From Polaromonas sp. (GTDB taxonomy: Bacteria > Pseudomonadota > Gammaproteobacteria > Burkholderiales > Burkholderiaceae_C): 6,269 nucleotides of DNA. The notes beneath the pieces are model-generated. The model was not told where the DNA came from. It made no database searches and saw only the letters and a list, made by a program, of their open reading frames with translations. Positions 1 to 5,528 of this stretch are shown here, one piece after another. Numbering within the stretch: position 1 is the stretch's first letter; the number at the start of each line of letters is the position of its first letter. The position numbers and the translations under genes were made by a program. The stretch covers positions 1-6,269 of the forward strand of contig JABMMH010000218.1 in assembly GCA_013205645.1 (NCBI GenBank). Reading direction: 5' to 3'.

Positions 1-1
1 C

Positions 2-922
2 CACTTGCTAGCCCTTGACTGGGGCAGTTCCACACTGCGCGCCGCCTGGCTCGACGACCACGGACAAGCCATCGAAGAGCGCTCTTTTGCACGCGGTGTG
101 CTCACTGTGCCGCCAGGCGAGTTCCCCGAAGTCTTTCAAAGCTCTGTGGGTGACTGGATGCAAAGGCCTGGGGCCTTGTGCCTGATGTCCGGCATGGTCG
201 GTAGCCAGCAAGGTTGGCAGCAAACCGTCTATTGCGCCTGCCCTGCCGGTTTTGATGAAGTCGCGGCCAAGCTGAGCTGGATAGAGCCCGGCCGCATCGC
301 GATTGTGCCGGGGCTGTGTTGCGACCATGCAGGCCTCGCCGAGAGTCGGGACCTGAGCACGATTCCCGATGTCATGCGAGGAGAAGAAACTCAAATCCTC
401 GGCGCCCTGCAAGGCCTTGATATGCAAGACGGCTTGCTGGTGCTGCCCGGCACACACAGCAAATGGGCCCATGTTCGAGGCGGCAAGATCCACCATTTCT
501 CGACCTTCATGACGGGTGAGTTTTACGCCTTGCTACGGCACCATTCGATTCTCTCGCGAACCTTACCCGCAGCCGATGACGCGATCGACTGGCCAGCTTT
601 TGACCAGGGCATCGCTGTGGCAGAGCGCAGCCCCAGCCTGCTGCAAAGCGCCTTCAGCGTGCGAGCCTTGTCCCTGTTTGATCGCCTGCCAGCAGCGTCA
701 AGGAACAGCTATTTGTCGGGCCTGGTGATTGGCGAAGAACTCCGCACGCAGGTGTCATCGTCCAGCTCAAACGTGGTTTTGGTCGGCGCTGATGCGCTGA
801 CCCAGCGTTATGAACGTGCGTTGTCGACACGCGGTGTATCGGTCAAGCGAGTCGGCGCAGAAGCCACTTGGCTAGGCTTGTGGGCCCTCGCTCAGAGACT
901 GTCAACCAAGGATGGAAAATGA
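2..922 (+). CDS. dgoK: 2-dehydro-3-deoxygalactonokinase (KDGal kinase), 5' end cut by the window
   Basis: This cytoplasmic kinase phosphorylates 2-dehydro-3-deoxy-D-galactonate with ATP to the 6-phosphate, the step before the aldolase in galactonate breakdown. Counting residues from the TTG at position 5, the N-terminal phosphate-binding motif DWGSSTLRA lies at 5-13. Family motifs follow in order: MSGMVGS at 61-67, DVMRGEETQ at 122-130, PGTHSKW at 148-154, FMTGE at 168-172 and SGLVIGEE at 238-245. The 305 visible residues are close to the full family length of about 290-300, so only a few N-terminal residues should be missing. The TTG at 5 could serve as a start, but the frame is open to the left edge and only four residues precede the motif, so I treat the gene as 5'-partial. 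Its TGA overlaps the ATG of the aldolase gene, which indicates one operon and coupled translation. Recognition rests on recalled similarity to E. coli DgoK over the whole length. Confidence 0.92.
   Translation, partial: HLLALDWGSSTLRAAWLDDHGQAIEERSFARGVLTVPPGEFPEVFQSSVGDWMQRPGALCLMSGMVGSQQGWQQTVYCACPAGFDEVAAKLSWIEPGRIAIVPGLCCDHAGLAESRDLSTIPDVMRGEETQILGALQGLDMQDGLLVLPGTHSKWAHVRGGKIHHFSTFMTGEFYALLRHHSILSRTLPAADDAIDWPAFDQGIAVAERSPSLLQSAFSVRALSLFDRLPAASRNSYLSGLVIGEELRTQVSSSSSNVVLVGADALTQRYERALSTRGVSVKRVGAEATWLGLWALAQRLSTKDGK
908..912 (+). promoter_or_regulatory. Ribosome binding site of dgoA inside the dgoK 3' end
   Basis: AAGGA stands six bases before the ATG at 919 and is the clearest Shine-Dalgarno sequence in the window. 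It decides the dgoA start in favour of 919 over the upstream TTG at 868. Its position inside the last codons of dgoK fits translational coupling of the two genes. Confidence 0.7.
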
Positions 923-1563
923 AGCTGAATGCACGCAGACCCTTGTTCACCGCGCTCGAAAATCTTCCCTTCATCGCCATTTTGCGCGGCTTGCAGCCGA
1001 CTGAGGCAGCAGCCGTCGGCCAAGCCTTGGCAGCGGCCGACTGGGGTTTGATCGAGGTGCCACTGAATTCTCCGCAGCCGCTGGACAGCATTGAGCGCCT
1101 GGCAGCAGCACAGCCGCAAACATTGGTGGGCGCTGGCACCGTGTTGAGCGCGAACCAAGTGCGCGATGTGCACGCGGCGGGTGGTCGATTGGTGGTCTCA
1201 CCCAATTTCAACCCTGAGGTGGTGCGTTGCGCGCTGAGTCTGGGCATGGTCTGCCTGCCCGGCGTGATGACGGCGACCGAAGCCTTTGCCGCAGTGCAAG
1301 CGGGTGCCCACGGACTCAAGCTATTTCCCGCCGAAATGATCACCCCCGGCGTGTTGAAAGCTTGGCGCACCGTGTTGCCTGCCGAGACCTTGTTACTGCC
1401 CGTTGGCGGCATCACGCTGAAAAATTTGGATGGCTACTTGCAGGCTGGGGCCGACGGTTTTGGCATCGGCTCTGCGCTCTACCAACCCGGCATGACGGCA
1501 GCTGAAGTAGCTGAAAACGCCATCACATTCACAGCTTACTGGCGCAAGCGCGGAGCGAACTGA
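919..1563 (+). CDS. dgoA: 2-dehydro-3-deoxy-6-phosphogalactonate aldolase
   Basis: This class I aldolase cleaves 2-dehydro-3-deoxy-6-phosphogalactonate to pyruvate and D-glyceraldehyde 3-phosphate, using the product of the kinase encoded just upstream. The 214-residue protein is a single TIM barrel of the KDPG/KDPGal aldolase family (usually about 205-215 residues). Visible motifs are FIAILRG at 18-24, EVPLNSP at 46-52 with the catalytic glutamate E46, VGAGTVL at 70-76, GLKLFP at 132-137 with the Schiff-base lysine K134, and PVGGIT at 161-166. The EVPLNSP form matches DgoA better than the KDPG aldolase Eda, and the kinase neighbour agrees. The ATG at 919 is preferred because it gives an ATGA overlap with dgoK and is preceded by AAGGA at 908-912 with a six-base spacer. 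An in-frame TTG at 868 would add 17 residues inside dgoK and is unlikely. Action on the gluconate-derived isomer cannot be excluded from sequence alone. Confidence 0.93.
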   Translation: MKLNARRPLFTALENLPFIAILRGLQPTEAAAVGQALAAADWGLIEVPLNSPQPLDSIERLAAAQPQTLVGAGTVLSANQVRDVHAAGGRLVVSPNFNPEVVRCALSLGMVCLPGVMTATEAFAAVQAGAHGLKLFPAEMITPGVLKAWRTVLPAETLLLPVGGITLKNLDGYLQAGADGFGIGSALYQPGMTAAEVAENAITFTAYWRKRGAN

Positions 1564-1589
1564 AACCTCTGTTCACGCGCCAGTTCGTT
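1538..1589 (+). other. Two competing stem-loops across the dgoA stop codon
   Basis: Two inverted repeats share the same right arm. ACTGGCGC at 1538-1545 pairs perfectly over eight bases with GCGCCAGT at 1577-1584. AGCGAACTG at 1554-1562 pairs with CAGTTCGTT at 1581-1589 over nine positions, one of them G-U, enclosing 18 bases. They cannot form together. The TGA stop (1561-1563) lies within the second stem and its loop edge. No T-run follows either, so neither is a standard intrinsic terminator. They might protect the 3' end or weakly attenuate read-through, but chance in GC-rich DNA is a real alternative. Confidence 0.3.
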
Positions 1590-1727
1590 GACCAAGAAGT
1601 CACCCGCACGATCCAACAGCAACGCCGTCGCAGCGCACACAGCGTCCAAGTGCGAGAGCAAGCGTGGTCCGGCAATGACCGCAGGTTTGTTTCTAACGGA
1701 CAATCTCAATTCAACACGAATCCCCCT

Positions 1728-2669
1728 ATGAGCAGCTTTCGCGACGCCCTCACCCCAGAAGCCCTGCACATGATCGCCACGGTAGACCGCACCGGCAGCA
1801 TGGCGGCAGCGGCGCGCGAACTGGGTGTGGTGCCCAGCACGCTGACCTACCGCGTGCGGCAAGTCGAAAACGCGCTGGATGTGCTGCTGTTTGACCGCTC
1901 ATCACGGCAAGCGCAGCTGACCGAAGCCGGCAAGGAACTGCTGCGCGAAGGCAACCGTCTGCTGGCCGAACTGGATGCCGTGGCGCACCGGGTCAAGCGC
2001 GTGGCCACCGGCTGGGAAGCGCAATTCACGCTGTCGATCGACAGCGTGATCTCACGCACCACGGTGATGGAATTGTGTGAAGCCTTTTTTGCACTCGGGC
2101 CGCCCACCCGGTTGAAGATTCGCGAAGAAGCCTTGTCGGGCACGCTCGAAGCACTGACCTCCGGCCAGGCCGACTTAGCCATTGGCGTGATCATCGAGCC
2201 GACCGCGCAGTCGAGCTTTCACAGCAAGCTGCTGGGGCCGATCCAATTTGTCTACGCGGTCGCCCCGCAGCATCCTTTGGCCAGCGCGCCGGAACCCTTG
2301 AGCGACAGCCAAATCAGGGCACACCGCGCCGTAGCGGTAGCCGATTCCGTGCAACGCGGCGGCGGCTTGACGGTCGGGCTGATTGGCGGGCAAGACGTCT
2401 TCACTGTGCCCGGCATGCCGGCCAAGCTAGAAGCACAATTGCGCGGGCTGGGCGGCGGATTCTTACCCGAGTATTTGGCACGGCCGCATGTGCTGGCCGG
2501 CCAATTGATCATCAAACAAGTGCAGCGGCCGACCCGGGTTGCCAAGACGAGTTATGCCTGGCGGCAAGACGTCGGCACACGTCCCGGACGGGCGCTTGAA
2601 TGGTGGCTGGCGCAACTCGACAAGCCAGCCACCCGCACAGCCCTGCTGGAACGCCCGCGCATGCCATGA
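1728..2669 (+). CDS. LysR-family transcriptional regulator, YhaJ-like
   Basis: This is a DNA-binding transcription factor of 313 residues, the normal LysR length of about 300. The N-terminal winged helix-turn-helix spans roughly residues 8-65; the recognition region around 24-46 reads SMAAAARELGVVPSTLTYRV, followed by LLFDRSSR at 53-60 and LTEAGKELL at 64-72. A linker helix follows, then a periplasmic-binding-protein-like effector domain from about residue 98 to 300, with GQADLAIG at 146-153, VYAVAPQHPL at 175-184 and EAQLRGLGGGFLPE at 235-248. By recalled resemblance it is closest to E. coli YhaJ. The ATG at 1728 is chosen because it puts the HTH at the usual distance from the N-terminus; a GTG at 1650 would add 26 residues not typical of the family. 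No good Shine-Dalgarno sequence precedes it. The gene lies 164 bases after dgoA on the same strand, without the usual divergent target, so its effector and regulon are unknown. Control of the dgo genes is possible but not shown. Confidence 0.92.
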   Translation: MSSFRDALTPEALHMIATVDRTGSMAAAARELGVVPSTLTYRVRQVENALDVLLFDRSSRQAQLTEAGKELLREGNRLLAELDAVAHRVKRVATGWEAQFTLSIDSVISRTTVMELCEAFFALGPPTRLKIREEALSGTLEALTSGQADLAIGVIIEPTAQSSFHSKLLGPIQFVYAVAPQHPLASAPEPLSDSQIRAHRAVAVADSVQRGGGLTVGLIGGQDVFTVPGMPAKLEAQLRGLGGGFLPEYLARPHVLAGQLIIKQVQRPTRVAKTSYAWRQDVGTRPGRALEWWLAQLDKPATRTALLERPRMP

Positions 2670-2728
2670 AATTCAATCAAACCCCATGAAGCCCCGTATG
2701 GATTCAGCCAGATTCTGCGTGTAGAGTG

Positions 2729-2748
2729 TGTCCAATGATGTCCGATCA
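2729..2748. repeat. Imperfect tandem 10-base direct repeat upstream of the oxidoreductase gene
   Basis: TGTCCAATGA at 2729-2738 is followed immediately by TGTCCGATCA at 2739-2748, matching at eight of ten positions. It sits in the 107-base gap between the LysR gene and the FAD oxidoreductase, 28 bases before the start codon, where a regulator could bind near a promoter. Two 10-mers on the same face of the helix would suit a dimeric protein, but no known operator is recognised and the repeat may be chance. Confidence 0.25.
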
Positions 2749-2776
2749 ACAGAACGCCACTAAAAGCTAAAAAGAC

Positions 2777-3868
2777 ATGCCTAAAAAATCAAAACCTCCC
2801 GCTCGTTCTTCTGCATCAACCAGCCCAATCGCACCGCGCCACATCGCCGTGGTCGGTGCCGGTATGGCGGGCGTGGCATGCGCCCGCACGCTGATGCAGG
2901 CGGGCCACAAGGTCAGCTTGTTTGAGAAAAGCTTAGGCGCTGGTGGCCGCATGGCCACCCGGCGCACCGAGTTTGGTGGTTTTGACCACGGCGCGCAATA
3001 CTTCACGGCGCGTGATCCACGCTTTTTGAAAGTGCTGCAAGCCGCTCAAAACGTGGTCCGTCCATGGAGCGCCAACACGGTACGCATTCTTGACGAAGTG
3101 GGCCGTGTTTTTGCCGCATCGCTGCCGCCGAAAGAGCCGCATTGGGTCGCCTCCCCAGGCATGAATGCCTTGGTGCGTCACTGGGCTCAGCCGATTGAGG
3201 CGGCCGGCGGCCTGACGCTGGAAACACACGTGGTGCGGATCGAGCGCGACACACTGCACCCCCAGCACTGGCAACTGCAAACCGACGGCAGCAACGACAG
3301 CAGCCGCGTTTATTCGGGCTTTGACAACGTGGTGCTGGCTGTGCCCTCGCCACAAGCGCAGGCGCTGCTGCTCAGCTCGCAGCTGGGCAAATCCATGCTG
3401 CCAACGCTCGGCAAGGTAGATGTGGCGCCGTGCTGGACGCTGATGCTGGCGTTTCCGCAAGCCGTGCAACCCAATTTGAGCTACCTTGGCCCGCAATGGA
3501 ACGCTGCGCGCAGCACGCATCACCGCATCGCTTGGCTGGCGCGCGAGTCGTCCAAGCCAGGTCGCGAATCGATCGAGCGCTGGACGGTGCAGGCCAGCCC
3601 AGAATGGTCGCAAAAGCACTTGGAAGACAACGCTGAACGCGTCAAAGCCAAGCTGCTCAAAGCCTTCACTGAAATCACCGGCATCCGCGCCACGCCATCG
3701 CATGCTGACGTGCATCGCTGGCGCTACGCGCAAACCACAGCGCCCGCCGGCCAAAGCCATTTTTGGGACGCCAAAGCCGGCATTGGCCTGTGCGGTGACT
3801 GGTGTCTGGGACACCGCGTCGAAGACGGTTTTGTCTCGGGTCTTGAAATGGCGTTGGCGATTGCTTAA
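2777..3868 (+). CDS. Renalase-like FAD-dependent oxidoreductase (NAD(P)/amine-oxidase fold)
   Basis: This 363-residue protein is a flavoprotein of the bacterial renalase-like group, related to amine oxidases. The N-terminal Rossmann motif VVGAGMAG is at 25-32 (G27, G29, G32), with the acidic residue E50 ending the second strand where it should bind the FAD ribose. The second FAD signature GAGGRMATRR is at 54-63, then HGAQYFTARDP at 71-81. Near the C-terminus GLCGDWCLG (about 337-345) and the helix of VEDGFVSGLEMA match the usual final FAD-contact segment. Residues 1-20 are a lysine-, serine- and proline-rich extension ahead of the fold, with no signal-peptide hydrophobic core. The ATG is forced as the earliest start by an in-frame TAA at 2768-2770; the preceding AAAAAGA is a poor ribosome site. 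Some bacterial relatives oxidise isomeric forms of dihydro-NAD(P), but the substrate here cannot be read from sequence. gluQ follows after 12 bases, so it is probably first in that operon. Confidence 0.87.
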   Translation: MPKKSKPPARSSASTSPIAPRHIAVVGAGMAGVACARTLMQAGHKVSLFEKSLGAGGRMATRRTEFGGFDHGAQYFTARDPRFLKVLQAAQNVVRPWSANTVRILDEVGRVFAASLPPKEPHWVASPGMNALVRHWAQPIEAAGGLTLETHVVRIERDTLHPQHWQLQTDGSNDSSRVYSGFDNVVLAVPSPQAQALLLSSQLGKSMLPTLGKVDVAPCWTLMLAFPQAVQPNLSYLGPQWNAARSTHHRIAWLARESSKPGRESIERWTVQASPEWSQKHLEDNAERVKAKLLKAFTEITGIRATPSHADVHRWRYAQTTAPAGQSHFWDAKAGIGLCGDWCLGHRVEDGFVSGLEMALAIA

Positions 3869-3880
3869 CTGCGTGACGGT

Positions 3881-4816
3881 TTGAGCCAACCGCCTGACAT
3901 CGGCCGTTTCGCGCCCTCACCCACCGGCCCGCTGCATGCGGGTTCGCTGGTGGCGGCGCTGGCCAGTTGGCTGGACGCTCGCGCCCACGGCGGTCAATGG
4001 CTGCTGCGCATTGAAGATGTCGACACGCCGCGCTGTGTGCCCGGCGCAGCCGACACCATCTTGCAGCAACTGGCCACCTGCGGTATGGTGCCAGACGCGC
4101 CACCGGTCTACCAGTCGCAACGCGATGCGCTGTACCAACAAGCGCTTGATCAACTCACTCGGGCGGGCTTGGCTTACCCCTGCGCTTGTACGCGACAAGA
4201 CATAGCAGCCGCACTAGCGGTCAACGGTCACGCCCGCGAACGCCATGGCGAATTGATTTACCCGGGGACTTGCCGGTCTGGCCTGCATGGCAAACCGGCA
4301 CGAGCCTGGCGGCTCTTGACGACTCAAGCCGACCAGAGTGCAGACATCACTTGGACTGACCGACGTCTAGGCTTGAAGACACAAAACGTCAGTGAACAGG
4401 TAAGCGACTTTGTCTTGCGACGGGCCGATGGTCTCTGGGCCTACCAGCTGGCCGTGGTGGTCGACGACGCGGCACAAGGCATCACCAACGTCGTGCGCGG
4501 TGAAGACTTGGCCGACAACACGGCACGGCAAATCCTATTGCAACGCGCCCTCGGCCTGCCGACGCCGCGCTACCTGCACACGCCCTTGGTGCTGGGCTCC
4601 AACGGTGAAAAACTCAGCAAGCAAAATGGTGCGCAGGCACTGTTGCTCAGCGATCCGTTGGCCGTGCTGGCGACCATGAACACAGCGGCCGCCTGTCTCC
4701 GCTTGCCTGCCGCCAGCGGAACGCTGGCGGAGGTCTTGGCTCAATGGGTTCAGCGATGGACAGCGCAATGGGCACTAAAATCCTCAGGTGAACGATTCCA
4801 CCACTCCCCCGCTTGA
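3881..4816 (+). CDS. gluQ: Glutamyl-queuosine tRNA(Asp) synthetase
   Basis: GluQ-RS activates glutamate with ATP without needing tRNA and attaches it to the queuosine at position 34 of tRNA(Asp). It is a shortened glutamyl-tRNA synthetase without the anticodon-binding domain, and 311 residues is the expected size. The class I signature appears as RFAPSPTGPLHAGS at 9-22 (HAGS as the HIGH motif) and KLSKQ at 244-248 as the KMSKS motif. Zinc ligands are visible as C101 and C103 plus Y127 and C131. RIEDVDTPR is at 43-51 and RGEDL at 206-210. The start is TTG at 3881: upstream in frame only a CTG precedes the TAA at 3866-3868, and the catalytic motif begins within ten residues. No strong ribosome site is present, so translation may depend on the upstream gene ending 12 bases earlier. 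In many proteobacteria this gene sits next to dksA; here it is joined to trmB, whose coding region begins inside its last 29 bases. Confidence 0.94.
   Translation: MSQPPDIGRFAPSPTGPLHAGSLVAALASWLDARAHGGQWLLRIEDVDTPRCVPGAADTILQQLATCGMVPDAPPVYQSQRDALYQQALDQLTRAGLAYPCACTRQDIAAALAVNGHARERHGELIYPGTCRSGLHGKPARAWRLLTTQADQSADITWTDRRLGLKTQNVSEQVSDFVLRRADGLWAYQLAVVVDDAAQGITNVVRGEDLADNTARQILLQRALGLPTPRYLHTPLVLGSNGEKLSKQNGAQALLLSDPLAVLATMNTAAACLRLPAASGTLAEVLAQWVQRWTAQWALKSSGERFHHSPA
4710..4730 (+). other. Perfect 9-bp hairpin with GAA loop near the gluQ 3' end
   Basis: CCGCCAGCG at 4710-4718 is exactly reverse-complementary to CGCTGGCGG at 4722-4730, leaving only GAA in the loop. Seven of the nine pairs are G-C, so the RNA form should be stable. 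It lies in the gluQ coding sequence, 57 bases before the trmB start. No T-run follows, so it is not an intrinsic terminator. A role as an RNA-processing or pausing element is possible but only inferred; the bases also encode ordinary protein sequence (about residues 277-283). Confidence 0.45.
4776..4781 (+). promoter_or_regulatory. Candidate -10 box for trmB
   Basis: TAAAAT at 4776-4781 matches five of six positions of the sigma-70 -10 consensus, and its usual start site seven bases on falls at 4788, the first base of the trmB GTG codon. No -35 hexamer is seen at 16-18 bases upstream and there is no extended -10 TG. If used, it would produce a leaderless trmB message. It lies within gluQ coding sequence and could be chance. 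Confidence 0.25.
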
Positions 4817-5528
4817 AGCGCCTGGCGCTTCCACAGAAACCAAGCCGCCGCACCACCGCAGCATCCGCAGCTTTGTGCTGCGCACGGGCCGGACCACGGC
4901 AGGTCAAGCCAAAGCTTTTACCGATGTCGGTCCGCGCTTTTTGCTCCCGTACAACGGACAGCCCATGGACTTTGCGGCTGCCTACGAGCGCAACGCCCCG
5001 ACGATTCTGGAAATTGGTTTTGGCATGGGCGAAGCCACGGCACAGATTGCAGCGCTGCGCCCCCAAGACAATTTCCTGTGCTGCGAAGTCCACACGCCAG
5101 GCGTGGGTGCGCTGCTGAAACGCATCGATGAACAATCGCTGGCCAACATCCGCATCCTGCAACACGACGCGGTGCAGGTGATCGACCACATGCTGCCCTT
5201 GGCCAGCTTGGACGGCGCGCACATCTTTTTCCCAGACCCGTGGCACAAGACCAAACACAACAAGCGCAGGCTGATCCAGCCGCCGCTGATCGCCAAGCTC
5301 GCCGCCCGCCTCAAGCCCGGTGGCTATTTGCACTGCGCGACAGATTGGCAGCCGTATGCCGAGCAGATTCTGGAAGTGCTCAGCGCTGAGCCTTTGCTGC
5401 AAAACACCGCAGCGCCCGACGCTGGTGGCTACGCCCCCAAGCCCGATTACCGACCCCTCACCAAGTTTGAAAACCGCGGCATCAAGCTCGGCCATGGCGT
5501 CTGGGACCTGGTCTTCCAACGCGTGTGA
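4788..5528 (+). CDS. trmB: tRNA (guanine-N7-)-methyltransferase (m7G46)
   Basis: TrmB transfers a methyl group from S-adenosylmethionine to N7 of G46 in the tRNA variable loop, in the cytoplasm. The 246-residue length is typical (E. coli about 239). The N-terminal segment RSIRSFVLRTGRTT at 24-37 is characteristic of the family. The SAM-binding loop EIGFGMG is at 75-81 and the ribose-binding strand end CEVHTPGVG at 99-107. The hallmark PDPWHKTKHNKRR is at 149-161, TDW at 185-187, and the C-terminal TKFENRG at 225-231. The GTG at 4788 is chosen because it gives a normal short N-terminal tail; no good Shine-Dalgarno sequence precedes it, only CAGG touching the start. It overlaps gluQ by 29 bases in another frame and shares its last bases with the following pseudouridine synthase gene, so the three are probably co-transcribed and coupled. 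A -10-like TAAAAT at 4776 may give it extra expression. Confidence 0.95.
   Translation: MNDSTTPPLEAPGASTETKPPHHRSIRSFVLRTGRTTAGQAKAFTDVGPRFLLPYNGQPMDFAAAYERNAPTILEIGFGMGEATAQIAALRPQDNFLCCEVHTPGVGALLKRIDEQSLANIRILQHDAVQVIDHMLPLASLDGAHIFFPDPWHKTKHNKRRLIQPPLIAKLAARLKPGGYLHCATDWQPYAEQILEVLSAEPLLQNTAAPDAGGYAPKPDYRPLTKFENRGIKLGHGVWDLVFQRV
4815..4831 (+). other. 7-bp hairpin at the gluQ stop codon
   Basis: GAAGCGC at 4815-4821 pairs perfectly with GCGCTTC at 4825-4831 around a CTG loop. It begins inside the gluQ TGA stop (4814-4816) and lies 27 bases into trmB. There is no following T-run. It could affect ribosomes ending gluQ or starting trmB, but the structure is short. Confidence 0.35.

Noticed and set aside
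8..496. Minus-strand frame of 162 codons opposite dgoK
   Set aside because: It is antisense to a kinase with all family motifs; no motif or start signal of its own.
868..918. Upstream TTG start for dgoA
   Set aside because: The ATG at 919 has an AAGGA ribosome site and a four-base overlap with the dgoK stop, and gives the usual family length.
1650..1727. Upstream GTG start for the LysR gene adding 26 residues
   Set aside because: The added residues do not resemble LysR N-termini, and the ATG at 1728 gives the normal distance to the helix-turn-helix.
1536..1862. Minus-strand frame across the dgoA-LysR gap, with a helix-like stretch in its C-terminal half (HLDAVCAATALLLDRAGD)
   Set aside because: It could have been a gene divergent from the regulator or a remnant, but its ends run into the real dgoA and LysR coding regions, no family is recognised and no ribosome site or promoter is seen. 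A protein search of the 1564-1720 complement would settle it.
2670..2776. Possible intrinsic terminator after the LysR gene
   Set aside because: No GC-rich stem followed by a T-run was found in the 107-base gap on the + strand.
2933..3889. Long minus-strand open frame of 318 codons opposite the flavoprotein gene
   Set aside because: It mirrors the codon structure of the clearly real + strand gene, has no recognisable motif, and its translation is low-complexity and rich in Arg, His and Gln as expected for antisense of GC-rich coding DNA.
4647..5519. Minus-strand open frame of 290 codons opposite trmB and the gluQ end
   Set aside because: It lies entirely under two genes with full family motifs, and shows no domain of its own.
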